A DNA stretch of 64,000 bases from CAIUMH01 sp963758555 (GTDB lineage Bacteria; Actinomycetota; Acidimicrobiia; Acidimicrobiales; RAAP-2), in NCBI GenBank assembly GCA_963758555.1, contig CAVWVW010000003.1:2161094-2225093 (forward strand), written 5' to 3'. Under the pieces are notes generated by a model. The model did not search any database and was not told the DNA's origin. It was given only the letters and a program-made list of their open reading frames with translations. A program made the position numbers and the translations under genes. The stretch's first letter is position 1. Each line of letters starts with the position of its first letter. Of this stretch, positions 16,650 to 25,742 are shown one piece after another.

Positions 16650-16842
16650 GACCTCGATCCCTCCTGATGCAGTGCCGCCAGCTGCGTTCCTCGGCGGTGG
16701 TCGACGATCACCTTCTCACCGATCGCGCGCGCCCGCCGGAATCTGAGCGGGATCCTCAGCTCAACACCAGGCCCCGAGGCCCCTCAGTGCTCGTGCGCCG
16801 CCTGGTGAGGATGACGGACGGTGGCCCCGAGCTGCGCGCCGC

Positions 16843-17865
16843 TCAGCTCCAGGAGTTGACCAGCACTGCCGCCCCGTTGACTCGATCCCCTGCGAGGTCA
16901 CTCAGCGCTCGGTCTGCGTCCTCCATGTCGTAGGGGACCGCAGAGACCCGAAGGGGTATCTCGGCGGCGGCTCGAAGGAAGGCCTCACCATCGGCGCGAG
17001 TGTTCGCGGTCACGCTGCACACAGTCCGCTCTTCGAAGAGATGGCGCTGGTAGTTGAGAGGTGGGATGTCACTCAGGTGGATCCCGGCGATGGCGAGCAC
17101 GCCGCCGCGGTCGAGCGCAGCGAGCGCAGGCAGGACGAGCTCGCCCACGGGGGCGAACAAGATCGCCGCGTCGAGCGGCTCAGGGGGCGGCTCGTCGGCG
17201 CCAGCCGCGCTCGACGCTCCGAGCTCGAGTGCGAGCGCCCGAGCCTCGGGTGCACGCGTCATGACGTGGACGCGTGCCCCTTCTGCCATCGCGATCTGCG
17301 CCGTGAGGTGAGCCGACCCGCCGAAGCCGTAGATCCCGAGCCGTCCTCCCTCGGGGAGCTGTGAGCGGCGCAGCGCCCGATAGCCGATGATGCCCGCGCA
17401 GAGCAGTGGAGCCGCCTCGACGTCGCCGAAGACCTCGGGGATCGAGTAGGCGAAGGCCTCGTCGACGAGGACGAACTCCGCGTAGCCCCCGTCGAGGTCC
17501 CAGCCGGTGAACGTCGGCGCCACGCAGAGGTTCTCGTGGCCCTGGGCACAGAAGCGGCAGATCCCGCAGGCTCGGGCCAGCCAGGGGACGCCCACCCGGT
17601 CGCCCACCGCGAAGCGCTGGCAACCAGGCCCCTGCTCGTCGACCAGGCCGACGACCTCGTGGCCCGGTGCCACGTGTGGCCGCTTCGGGGTCAGATCACC
17701 TTCGGCCAAGTGGAGATCCGTGCGACAGACCCCACACGTCCGAACGCGAACGCGAAGCTGACCTCGACCTGGTGCTGGCACGTCTCGCTCGATGAGCTTG
17801 AGCGGTGAGGTCGACATCGGCCCGGGCGCCTCGACCACCCAGGAGCGCATGGAGCGGTCCTGCAC
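16843..17865 (-). CDS. Zinc-dependent alcohol dehydrogenase family protein
   Basis: This 340-residue medium-chain dehydrogenase has the catalytic-zinc CGVCRTD segment and GHE motif in the N-terminal domain. The structural-zinc cysteines are in CGICRFCAQGHENLC, and the NAD(P) fold has GIYGFGGSAHLTAQ. It is closest in look to the AdhP/YjgB-like group that oxidises alcohols or reduces aldehydes. The GTG at 17865 directly abuts the TAG of the universal-stress gene (TAGGTG); an ATG 15 bases inside is the alternative start. The two genes are surely cotranscribed. No redox regulator is seen. Confidence 0.9.
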   Translation of the reverse strand: MQDRSMRSWVVEAPGPMSTSPLKLIERDVPAPGRGQLRVRVRTCGVCRTDLHLAEGDLTPKRPHVAPGHEVVGLVDEQGPGCQRFAVGDRVGVPWLARACGICRFCAQGHENLCVAPTFTGWDLDGGYAEFVLVDEAFAYSIPEVFGDVEAAPLLCAGIIGYRALRRSQLPEGGRLGIYGFGGSAHLTAQIAMAEGARVHVMTRAPEARALALELGASSAAGADEPPPEPLDAAILFAPVGELVLPALAALDRGGVLAIAGIHLSDIPPLNYQRHLFEERTVCSVTANTRADGEAFLRAAAEIPLRVSAVPYDMEDADRALSDLAGDRVNGAAVLVNSWS

Positions 17866-18810
17866 CTATCGCCGCACCCAGCCACCAGCGCCGGTGCCGT
17901 GCAAGACGGCCACGGGGCTGTGTGCGTGCGAGACGCAGTACTCAGAGACTGACCCGAGCCACATCTCGGCGATCGCACCACGCCCACGGCTGCCCACCAC
18001 AAGCAGCGCAGCACCGCTCGAGCACTGCGTCAAGACCTGTGCTGGCCATCCTTCGACGACCTGATCGTCGATCGTCAGACTCGGATGCGAGCTGCGGACC
18101 AGGGCGACGGACCTCTCCAGGACGACCGCTGCGTCACTGGCAGGATCGAAGTTCGAGGGAGCAGCGGCCCAGCCATAGCTGTACGGCCAGTGCCACACCG
18201 TGATCACTCGGAGCGCGCAGCCGAGCACTCGTGCCTCGTCGGCAGCCCAGCGAAGCGCATCGTTCGAGCAGGAAGAGCCATCGACACCGACGACCACAGA
18301 GCCAATGGTGGCGTGGCTCCGAGCGTCTCCGGCGTCCGGCAAAGCGGACGCCTCGTCTCCTCCTGCCTCGCTCACCTGGTGGATGACGGCGACCGGGCCT
18401 TGTGCTCGGTGGACGCACTGTCGGGCCACCGATCCAAGGAGGAGGCCCTTGAAGCCCCCTCGACCCCGCGCTCCCACCACGAGCAGCGCCGCACTTGCGC
18501 TCTCCCTCAAGAGCATCGGCACCGCAAGGTCTTCGAAAACCTGGTGCTCGATGGACAGCGACGGAGAGATTCGCTTTGCCTCGTCCGCCGCTCGCTGGAC
18601 CATCGTGGCCATCATGCGATCGATCTCCTCCTCGGTGGCCGAAAGGTCTTCGGAGAGAAAGGCAGAGACGATCCTGAGCGGCAGGCCGCGACGAGCCGCC
18701 TCTCCGGCGGCCCACCGGACCGCGGCAAACGAGGGCTCAGAATCATCGAAGCCCACCACGATCAGCCGTGCGGAGCCGCTCGCGTCGTTTGAGAGGGTGG
18801 TCGTGGTCAT
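17866..18810 (-). CDS. Universal stress protein with two USP domains
   Basis: This 314-residue protein contains two tandem USP domains, of about 150 residues each. Both keep the ATP-binding G-x2-G-x9-GS pattern: GARGRGGFKGLLLGS in the first and GSRGRGAIAEMWLGS in the second. Tandem USPs act in the cytosol in hypoxia, stationary phase or other stress, usually by binding ATP. It stands directly upstream of the alcohol dehydrogenase, with no gap, so the pair probably responds to the same signal. No promoter element is recognised in the 41 bases upstream. Confidence 0.92.
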   Translation of the reverse strand: MTTTTLSNDASGSARLIVVGFDDSEPSFAAVRWAAGEAARRGLPLRIVSAFLSEDLSATEEEIDRMMATMVQRAADEAKRISPSLSIEHQVFEDLAVPMLLRESASAALLVVGARGRGGFKGLLLGSVARQCVHRAQGPVAVIHQVSEAGGDEASALPDAGDARSHATIGSVVVGVDGSSCSNDALRWAADEARVLGCALRVITVWHWPYSYGWAAAPSNFDPASDAAVVLERSVALVRSSHPSLTIDDQVVEGWPAQVLTQCSSGAALLVVGSRGRGAIAEMWLGSVSEYCVSHAHSPVAVLHGTGAGGWVRR

Positions 18811-18851
18811 CGGTGCTTCTCGTTCAGTCGGTCCGGCAGCGCCGAGCTGGC

Positions 18852-19199
18852 TCAGGCGTTGCGGCTTCGCTCAAGGACCGCCTGGGCCGCCTCGAACGCA
18901 TGGCGCAGGTCGCTGGCCAGCCCCTCAAGCAGGTGCCGAACGCCTTCGTCCGTCTCGATCTCGCCGATGGACAACTTCGAGCGCGCCGCTAAGAAGACGT
19001 TCTCGGCCAGACCGAGTTGCTCTCGCACCGCATCGTTGGCCTCGAGCCCGGCGAGCGCAGCCTGCACCTCGAGCTCGTCGACCTTGGCGCGCCAGACCTC
19101 GAGGCGATTCCCGAAGCGCTCCACGAAGTCGTGCTCGCCTGGTGAGGGTGCTTGCACTGCATCGCTGACCGAACGCTTGTCTCCCACTGACGTGCTCAT
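18852..19199 (-). CDS. Small helical coiled-coil protein (sll1863-like stress protein pattern)
   Basis: This 115-residue acidic protein is nearly all helix. The segment from FVERFGNRLEVWRAKVDELE to the C-terminus shows a heptad pattern, with a turn near KLSIGEIETDEG. The build recalls sll1863-type stress proteins, but the match is by pattern only. It has no signal peptide, membrane span or enzyme motif. The USP/alcohol dehydrogenase pair follows on the same strand 41 bases downstream, so it may be the first gene of a three-gene stress operon. Confidence 0.72.
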   Translation of the reverse strand: MSTSVGDKRSVSDAVQAPSPGEHDFVERFGNRLEVWRAKVDELEVQAALAGLEANDAVREQLGLAENVFLAARSKLSIGEIETDEGVRHLLEGLASDLRHAFEAAQAVLERSRNA

Positions 19200-20508
19200 C
19201 GCTCTCTCCTCGTCCCTTGGCTTCCGTCATCAGTCTTGGCCCTCAGCCGAGAACCCCACTAGGGCCAAACGTCACATGACGCCATGGCTCTCGCTCGCGC
19301 CTCTGGCACACCGCCGCGCGTTCCGATCGCTCGTTCGCAATCGTTCCCAGCGTGAAGGGTCCGAGACCACCTCAGGCTCCCATCGCCGACGCGGCCAGAC
19401 GGGGTTGAAAACCACCGCTGACCACGTACGGCGCTCTGGAGCATGAGCCAACGTGTCACCGGACCGTGACGTCAGGGCGGAGGGGGGCTTGGCAGCGCCA
19501 CGGGAGCGGCCAGCGCGGCCCACCTGTCCCCCAGAGCCCTCCCTCCCGAGCCACGAGCCGCTCGACCAGGGGCTGCTCGCCCTCGCGTTCTCGATCCAAC
19601 CAAGACGCCTGGACAGTCCTGACCTCGCCCTCCTAACACGTGATCGGGGCGCTGCGGCACTCGACGAGCAGTATCGCTGGCGACCTTGCCTCTCCAGGGT
19701 TTCCGGAGAGAAATCCCTGGTGAGGGGGTCCAACCCGATACGCCTTTCATCATCAACTCGGGATAGATGATCAAGCACGTGTCCGCAATCCAGACCAGCC
19801 ATTCTCTCCCACCGGGAGGGTCATTACGGCCTATCAGAGGATGCTCCTTTTCCACCACTGATGGAAATTTCATTTGATAATTCTACTGATCAGTATTCAG
19901 ACAGACTTCTCAAGTTACATTGTTGCTATCTTGCAATGCCGACTTCCAGATGGACTCGATTCTGGCGCTCGCCTTCGTCGGCGAAGCGCCGAGGATCCGC
20001 TTGACTGGCTTGTTGGACGTCATCAGATCGACACAGAATCAGCTCTCCAGCACCCTGATTCGAGAAATTTCTCACAAATAAATAATTTAGGTTGACCAGG
20101 GAGAACAAGAGAGGGAACCCGAAACTCCTCGTTGCCCCACCCCTTGGAGCGCCTCATTTCGTGACAGCGGCGCCCTAGTGTTCTTCCTCGTGCCCGAGCG
20201 CCGGGTGCATCGTTACCAGCCAGCGGTCAACGGAGACCTTCTCACGATGAGGACTTCTTTCGGACCCCAGGAGGCGATAGATCAAGAACTAAATGGCGCC
20301 TGAAACGGTGTGCGGAATTAGCACCCTCGGGCCGCCACGGGTTCTTCCGGCCAATCACGCTTGCGAGTGGATGACCTAAATCCCGGCTGATTTCTTCCGC
20401 AGCCCGCGAGATCACTGAAATAAAGGCCGAGTTCCCGCATACCGACCAACTGACAGATCACGGCGCCCTTTGTGGCCCGTTGACCCCGAGGAAGGAAGGC
20501 GCGGATCG
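19200..20508. other. 1.3-kb noncoding stretch with an AT-rich core
   Basis: No frame here looks like a real protein; the longer frames are low-complexity or shifted. From about 19830 to 20110 the base composition becomes clearly AT-rich compared with both flanks. The final 300 bases before the Rpf-like gene contain several short stems but no structure I can name. A long leader for the Rpf-like gene, or a decayed insertion, are both possible. Confidence 0.5.
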
Positions 20509-21093
20509 ATGAACCGTCGTCATTTCGCTCTAGTGGCCGCTTCGGTCGCTGTAGCACTCTCAGCCACCACGGTGGCCGCCGCTGGAGTACTTGCTCCATC
20601 GGCTTCTGCTGACAACGCGACTCACGTCGTGCAGCACAGCTCGAGCACCCACGCCCACGTGGGGGCCGAGCCCAAGCACCATCACCAGACGCCTTCGCAG
20701 CGACGAGCTGCTCAGGCAAAGAAGAAGGCCGAGCTCTCCCAGTTCTACGCCGCTGTCGCCGCACAGAGCGCAGCGGTGGCTGCTCAGGACGCTGCGGTCG
20801 CCGCAGCGAACCAGGCCCTGGCGAACAAGACCCAAGAGGCTCAGACAGCCGTCCAGGGCTCGATGTTCTCCTGCATCCGCCAGGCCGAGTCGGGTGACAA
20901 CTACGGATTGACCTCAGGTGCCTACGGCATCTTGATCTCCACGTGGGACGCCTACGCATCGATCTGGAGCCCGTACGGCTCCTACTCGGTGCCGGGTGCC
21001 GCTCCTGCGGCGGTCCAGGACCTCGTGGCCTACCAGCTCTACCTCATCGGTGGCGGCTACGGCGGCTGGCACGACTACTGCACCGGCGGCTAG
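20509..21093 (+). CDS. Rpf-like secreted wall lytic protein (lysozyme-like fold)
   Basis: This 194-residue protein starts at MNRRHFALVA (20509), preceded by AAGGAAGG. An ATG 39 bases upstream would spoil the signal peptide. A Sec signal ends around PSASA. An Ala/Gln-rich coiled-coil segment follows, then a C-terminal domain of about 75 residues with CIRQAESGDNYGLTSGAYG. The Glu of QAESGDN is the expected catalytic acid. A Cys pair (SCIRQ and DYCTGG) can close a disulfide. Resuscitation-promoting factors and similar transglycosylases cut peptidoglycan outside the cell. The long upstream region may regulate it. Confidence 0.85.
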   Translation: MNRRHFALVAASVAVALSATTVAAAGVLAPSASADNATHVVQHSSSTHAHVGAEPKHHHQTPSQRRAAQAKKKAELSQFYAAVAAQSAAVAAQDAAVAAANQALANKTQEAQTAVQGSMFSCIRQAESGDNYGLTSGAYGILISTWDAYASIWSPYGSYSVPGAAPAAVQDLVAYQLYLIGGGYGGWHDYCTGG

Positions 21094-21112
21094 TCGGCAG
21101 CGGAGGCTCTCC

Positions 21113-22186
21113 TCAGGCGACGACGCGGGCTTTGTCAGCGACGGCGTCGAGGAGGGACTTCCAGGCCTGGGAGAACGACGCCTTCCCCTCTTCTTGCAGT
21201 CGAGAGGCAAGCGCGTCGAGATCGACGTGCTTGCTCAGCTCTTCGAGCTGGGCTCGTGCCGCAGTCGCCTTCGGGTCGAGGACGTCGGCGACCTTGCCGT
21301 GGTCGGCCAACGCCAGCAACGTCGAGTCCGGCATGGTGTCGATGGTCTCCGGCGCGGCGAGGGCCTCGACGTAGAGGGTGTCAGGGGCCTTCGGGTCCTT
21401 GGTGCCGGTCGAAGCGAAGAGCAGCCGCTGGACAGGCGCTCCAGCGGCGAGGAGCGCCTGGACGCGCTCGGAGCTCACCAGATCGCAGTACGCGCCGTAG
21501 GCGTCGGCCCCGACGGCGATGCCCAGGGTGTTGACCAGCTCGGCAGGCAGCTCGTCGGCCGCCGCCACGTCCCAGCGGCTGATGAAGAGCGACGCCACCG
21601 AGGAGACGTTGAGGTCGAGACCCTCCGCTTGGCGGCGCTCCAGTCCTTGGAGATAGGCGTCAGCCGCGGCCAGGTACTGCTCCTTTGAGAACAGGAGCGT
21701 CACGTTGACGGGGACGCCAGCGGCGATCGTCTCGGTGATCGCCGGGAGGCCAGCCGGGGTGCCGGGGATCTTGATGTAGAGGTTTCCTCGGTTCGCCTGG
21801 TCGAAGAGCGACTGCGCCGCCTTGACGGTGGCCGCGGTGTCGTCAGCCAAGAGGGGTGAGACTTCGAGCGACACCCAGCCATCGACGCCCTTGGACGCCT
21901 CGTGGACCGGGAGGAACAGGTCGGCAGCTCGCTGGAGGTTGTCGATGGCCAAGTGGAAGAAGAGCTCCTCGCCCTCATGGCCCTGGGCGGTGAGGTCTTG
22001 GATCTGCTTGTCGTAGGACGTCGACTTCGAGACCGCTGCGTTGAAGATCGAGGGGTTCGACGTGAGGCCGACGACCGAGAGCTCGTTGATGTAGCGCTCG
22101 ATCGTGCCGTCATCGAGCAGATCACGAGTGATGTTGTCGAGCCAGATGCTCTGGCCCAGGTTCGAGAGGTCAGCCGTGCTCGTCAT
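21113..22186 (-). CDS. tal: Transaldolase
   Basis: This 357-residue protein has the actinobacterial transaldolase length. It opens with LGQSIWLDNITRDLL, then has GLTSNPSIF, GWVSLEVSP and the Schiff-base Lys in NLYIKIPGTPAGL. The family moves a dihydroxyacetone unit from sedoheptulose-7-phosphate to glyceraldehyde-3-phosphate in the pentose phosphate pathway. AAGGAG before the ATG at 22186 supports the start over one 42 bases upstream. In many actinobacteria tal adjoins tkt and zwf; here it stands alone, converging on the Rpf-like gene. Confidence 0.95.
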   Translation of the reverse strand: MTSTADLSNLGQSIWLDNITRDLLDDGTIERYINELSVVGLTSNPSIFNAAVSKSTSYDKQIQDLTAQGHEGEELFFHLAIDNLQRAADLFLPVHEASKGVDGWVSLEVSPLLADDTAATVKAAQSLFDQANRGNLYIKIPGTPAGLPAITETIAAGVPVNVTLLFSKEQYLAAADAYLQGLERRQAEGLDLNVSSVASLFISRWDVAAADELPAELVNTLGIAVGADAYGAYCDLVSSERVQALLAAGAPVQRLLFASTGTKDPKAPDTLYVEALAAPETIDTMPDSTLLALADHGKVADVLDPKATAARAQLEELSKHVDLDALASRLQEEGKASFSQAWKSLLDAVADKARVVA

Positions 22187-22259
22187 GTGGCTCCTTGTGG
22201 TCGTCTTCCACCACTCCCAGACTGCCACCTCCGGATCTCGCCGCGGACCGCGGCGTCGC

Positions 22260-22991
22260 TCAGCGCTCTGGTGGTCTCGTCATGGCGTCGAGCTGGGAGA
22301 GCGCTGCGTCGAGCTCACCGGCCCGACGACGACGCGCCACGTCCGCCTCGGCCAGCTGCGCCGCGCTCGGCGCAGTCGGGCTCGAGCGCAGCAGGTGCTC
22401 CGCTTCAAGGCAGAAGATCACGCCGCGCAGCCCCTCCGCCACGGAGGACGCCGCCTGACGACGCAGCTCGTCAGGAGCGCTGTCAGCGGCTCGATCCATC
22501 GTGCGCGCCGCGTCCTCGCCTTGGGCACGAACCTGGGTGACCTGGGCATCGCCCCCGGTGGGCTGGGCCAGCAGCAGCGAGCGGGCCAGGGTCGCGTTCT
22601 CCAAGCTGGAGCGAGCCTGAGGCACCCAGGCATCGCCCGCGGCGCGTCGATGGCGAGCTCCCATCAAGGCAGCGACGCCGGCCACGATCAAGGCCAGCGC
22701 GGCGATGCCGCCGAGGATCCACGCCCAGGTGGTGGCGTTCGACGAGGACCCCTTCGTCTCGACCGTCGTCGTGGTGGCGTGCTCGGTGGTCGTCGTCGCC
22801 TTCTCGGTCGTCGTGGTGGGTGCCACCGTGGTGGTGGTCGCGGGGGTCGTGGTGGTGGTCGGAGCGAGCGTGGTCGTCGTCGGCTCCAGCGTGGTGGTGG
22901 TCGTGGGGGCCGCCGAGGCCATCGCCGGCAGAGCCAGGACGGCGGCGAGGGCGCCCCCGGCGAGGGCGAGGCGCAGGATGGGAACTCTCAC
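22260..22991 (-). CDS. Exported membrane protein with a Thr-rich repeat stalk
   Basis: This protein of about 243 residues likely starts at GTG 22991, giving a signal that ends near MASAAP. A run of TTTT-rich repeats (residues about 30-85) forms an extended stalk. A single membrane span (WAWILGGIAALALIVAGVAA) comes next, then a helical C-terminal domain of about 120 residues. The order signal, outer stalk, span, inner domain resembles small actinobacterial envelope proteins. I do not recognise the family. The repeat DNA is GGT/CGT-rich and may be unstable. It lies downstream of the broken methyltransferase on the same strand. Confidence 0.7.
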   Translation of the reverse strand: MRVPILRLALAGGALAAVLALPAMASAAPTTTTTLEPTTTTLAPTTTTTPATTTTVAPTTTTEKATTTTEHATTTTVETKGSSSNATTWAWILGGIAALALIVAGVAALMGARHRRAAGDAWVPQARSSLENATLARSLLLAQPTGGDAQVTQVRAQGEDAARTMDRAADSAPDELRRQAASSVAEGLRGVIFCLEAEHLLRSSPTAPSAAQLAEADVARRRRAGELDAALSQLDAMTRPPER

Positions 22992-23072
22992 GACGTGACC
23001 TCCGAGATCGGCGCGGCGACGATGCCGCTGCTGGGCCGTCATGCTACAAGCCCTCCCTCGCTCACCAGTGGT

Positions 23073-23862
23073 TCAGACGCGACAGAGGATCTCGCCGCAG
23101 GGGACCTCGAAGCGCCCGTCGCTCGAGGTGGCGAAGCGCACCCAGTCCTCCGAGATCGCCTCGAGCTCACCGCGCGTGGCCAAGCCATGGTCGAGCACGA
23201 CGTCAGCGAAGCGCGACGCCACGATCCGCTCAGACCACAGCGAGCCCCACCACTCCCGCTTCTCTGGCGTGTCATAGACCCACGTCGAGCTGGTGGAGGT
23301 GACCTGCTCGAGTCCAGCCTCAGCTGCCCAGCTGCTCAGGAACTGCCCGGCGTTGGGCTCGCCTCCCGAAAGGCGGGCAGAGGCTTGATAGATCGCCATC
23401 CATCGATCGAGCAGCGGTGAGGGCGGTGACCAGCGCATGGCGCTGTAATCCGAGTCGCGCGCCGCGATGACGCCGCCGGGGCGCACGATCTCTCTGACCG
23501 CTCGCAGTGCTCCGACAGGATCAGGCACGTGCTGGAGGACCATGTGCATGTGCACGGCATCGACGCTGGCGCGGCTCGAAGGGCAGGGCGAAGAGGTCAG
23601 CAGCGAGGAACGGGGTGCTCGGGCTCGTGCTCGCCGCCTCCCTCAGGACCTCGGGGCTGGCATCGATGCCGATCACGTGGCCGTCGGGCACGAGCGAGGC
23701 GAAGTCGGCTGTGATGCTTCCGGGTCCGCAGCCGACGTCCACGATCACCCAGTTGGGCTCGATCACCTTGACGAAGTACGCCGCGGAGTTCTCCGCCGTG
23801 CGCCATCGGTGCGAGCGCAAGACGCTGTCGTGGTGGCCGTGGAGGTACTGCTCGTCGCTCAT
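23073..23862 (-). pseudogene. SAM-dependent methyltransferase, split by one frameshift
   Basis: Two overlapping frames together form one class I methyltransferase of about 262 residues. The first part starts at MSDEQYL (23862) and has the SAM motif DVGCGPGSIT, GIDASPEVL and LFALPFEP. The frame must then shift by one base near 23575-23585, where the second frame continues with VDAVHMHMVLQHVPDP and GGVIAARDSDYS. Every family motif is present across the break, so the change is recent or a sequencing error. The target of methylation is unknown. The start overlaps the preceding membrane-protein stop by ATGA. Confidence 0.8.
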
Positions 23863-24509
23863 GGGTGACCTGCGCTCCTTATGGGTGAGGTGATCGGTGG
23901 TCCTCCGGCGGGATCCAGCGGGAGCTCGTGGCGAAGGCGAGGTCCGAGCTTGCCTGCGATCAGCACGATGAGGACCGTGTTGAAGATCAAGATCTGGATG
24001 GGGAAGGCGATCTCCGCCGAGGTCCACACCGTCACCGTGGCCAAGGTGATCGCGGCGTTGATGAAGGTGGTCAGGTAGGTGTTGACCGATTCGGTCTCAG
24101 GAGCCTTGTAGGCCTTCACGATGGTGGGCAGCCCGGCGAAGGCGTCAGCAGCCATGAAGGCGCCCAGCGCCACCGTGTTGTTGCTGGTCACCAGCCAGAG
24201 GATGAGGCCGGCCACCGAGACGAGACCGCAGGCGATGTCGAACGGCCCGATCTTCCACATCCCGTACGGGTTGGCGAACGAGGCGATCAGCACGATCAGC
24301 GGTCCGAAGCCGATGACGAACGTCATCACCGACTGGAGCCCGACGCCTTGGCGGATCTCAGCGGAGAAGGCCAAGAGCGGCGAGATCGTCCAGAGGAGCC
24401 ACGTCACCCGGTTCGGATGCGTGTCCCCCCGAAAGGTGTCGCGGGCATAGAGCAGCGTGCCGGACAGCCCGATCGCTGCGCCCAAGAACACGAAGTTCGG
24501 GTTGATCAC
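23859..24509 (-). CDS. Hypothetical multi-pass membrane protein
   Basis: This 216-residue protein has about six hydrophobic spans (FLGAAIGLSGTLLYA, VMTFVIGFGPLIVLIASF and later ones). It has a segment SHPNRVTW-like in form (DTHPNRVTWLLWTISP) and a GAFMAADAFAGLPTIVKAYK loop. The pattern recalls PQ-loop or small-sugar transporter-like membrane proteins, but I cannot assign it. It starts with GTG at 24509. Its stop overlaps the methyltransferase start, so the pair is translationally coupled. Confidence 0.75.
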   Translation of the reverse strand: MINPNFVFLGAAIGLSGTLLYARDTFRGDTHPNRVTWLLWTISPLLAFSAEIRQGVGLQSVMTFVIGFGPLIVLIASFANPYGMWKIGPFDIACGLVSVAGLILWLVTSNNTVALGAFMAADAFAGLPTIVKAYKAPETESVNTYLTTFINAAITLATVTVWTSAEIAFPIQILIFNTVLIVLIAGKLGPRLRHELPLDPAGGPPITSPIRSAGHP

Positions 24510-24601
24510 AGCATCAATTGTCCCACAGGGCCTCCTGCTCAGAGCCTCAGAATCGGTGGCTCGGAGGACGTCGAGGGCCGTGGAAGACTCTCTGAAACGC
24601 C

Positions 24602-25321
24602 ATGACCGACCTCCCCGTCACGCCGTCGAGCCCTCGAGGCCAGCAACGTCGACGCGCCCGCCAGCGGCGTCGTCTCCTGCTGGCTGGCCTCGTCGTGGTG
24701 CTCCTGGTGGCCGGAGCGGTGGTGGGTGTCGCTCTCAACCACCACAGTGCCAAGGGCTCGAAGACCACCCCCACCCTGGCCGCCCCCGCACCGTCATCGA
24801 CCACCTCATCATCCACCACGACCACCACCCAGGCCCCGGGACCAGGGTTCGTGGCCGGCAAGGTCACCGCGGTGGGTGACTCGGTGATGATCGACTACCA
24901 GCAGCCCTTAGAAGAAGCCATCCCCGGCATCAACGTCGACGCCGCGGTGAGCCGGCAGTGGTCGACCGGCGAGCAGATCCTCTCGGGGCTCAAGAGCGAA
25001 GACCAGCTCGGTGCCACCGTGATCGTGGCACTCAGCACCAACGGCCCGATCTCCGCCACCGATTTCGACAACATGATGGCGATCCTCTCGGGTGCGTCTC
25101 GAGTCGTCTTCGTCAACACCCACGTCGACCAGCCGTGGCAGGACCCGAACAACCAGGTCCTCGCACAAGGCGTCGCCGCACATCCGAACACGGTTCTCGT
25201 CGACTGGAACGCCCTGGCCGATCAGCATCCCGAGTGGTTCGGCTCCGACGGCACCCACCTCGCGATCAACGGCACGGGCGCCCAGCAGCTGGCCCAGCTC
25301 ATCGCCGCACAGACCAGCTGA
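24602..25321 (+). CDS. Membrane-anchored SGNH-type hydrolase domain protein
   Basis: This 239-residue protein has a basic N-terminus, one membrane span (residues about 24-46), a Ser/Thr linker and an extracytoplasmic SGNH domain. The nucleophile is in VGDSVM (Ser at about 94). Conserved Asn/Gly appear in ALSTNGP and the catalytic pair in SDGTHL. The same domain forms the C-terminal part of OafA-like acyltransferases, which suggests acyl transfer or removal on a wall polymer. Here it is free-standing. It is divergent from the membrane-protein gene. tRNA-Ile follows 90 bases downstream. Confidence 0.83.
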   Translation: MTDLPVTPSSPRGQQRRRARQRRRLLLAGLVVVLLVAGAVVGVALNHHSAKGSKTTPTLAAPAPSSTTSSSTTTTTQAPGPGFVAGKVTAVGDSVMIDYQQPLEEAIPGINVDAAVSRQWSTGEQILSGLKSEDQLGATVIVALSTNGPISATDFDNMMAILSGASRVVFVNTHVDQPWQDPNNQVLAQGVAAHPNTVLVDWNALADQHPEWFGSDGTHLAINGTGAQQLAQLIAAQTS

Positions 25322-25411
25322 GCCGAGGCCGTGTCCGAGGCCATCGCCGAGGGCGGCGAGAGGCCCTTGGGGAGGGTGATGCCGAGGTGGTGGGCTAATC
25401 TCTCTGCTCCC

Positions 25412-25485
25412 GGGGCTATAGCTCAGTCGGTTAGAGCGCAGCACTGATAATGCTGAGGTCGTAAGTTCGATTCTTACTAGCCCCA
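25412..25485 (+). tRNA. tRNA-Ile (anticodon GAT)
   Basis: The acceptor stem GGGGCTA pairs with TAGCCCC (25478-25484). The anticodon stem CAGCA/TGCTG holds loop CTGATAA with anticodon GAT. The T arm is TAAGTTCGATTCTTA. CCA is not encoded. The gene marks the boundary between compact chromosome and the accessory island that follows. Confidence 0.97.
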
Positions 25486-25742
25486 CTCGGGGGTCTTCGC
25501 CGAATTCGGCCCAGACCAGTCGTTGAATTAGTGCCAACCAGTGGCAGAATTCGAACCCGACCATTCGTAGAATTGGGATCCTCTAAGACGCTGGCGGACG
25601 ATCAGCCTGTACGCACTTACGGTGAGAGGTTGGACGAAGACGTCCAGATTCTTGCGGTCTAAGTCGCCCTCCAACTGACGTTTGGGGACGCGGCGGGAGC
25701 GCAACCAGAGCTCGTATCAGCGCCGCGCGAAACATCAAGGAG
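25486..25742. other. Gap after tRNA-Ile with repeated GAATT words
   Basis: No gene is seen. CCCC-ACTC-GGGG at the tRNA end could be a small hairpin. Between 25500 and 25575 the word GAATT occurs several times in similar surroundings (TCGTTGAATTAG, GGCAGAATTCGAACC, TCGTAGAATTGG). This could be the remains of an integration site, but no matching copy is seen at the island's far end. Confidence 0.3.

Noticed and set aside
19453..19802. Frames on both strands in the 19.2-20.5 kb gap as genes
   Set aside because: They have no family motif, no ribosome-binding site of note and biased Arg/Ser/Pro content typical of noncoding high-GC DNA.
20250..20500. A c-di-AMP (ydaO-type) riboswitch upstream of the Rpf-like gene
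   Set aside because: Rpf genes in actinobacteria often have this riboswitch, but I could not find its conserved GGGGUGAAU and CGAAUCCG-type blocks in order. An Infernal search would decide.
22741..22900. GTGGTGGTCG-type repeats as a CRISPR array or satellite
   Set aside because: They are the codons of the Thr-rich stalk of the protein at 22260-22991. Repeat units are short, there are no spacers and the frame is kept.
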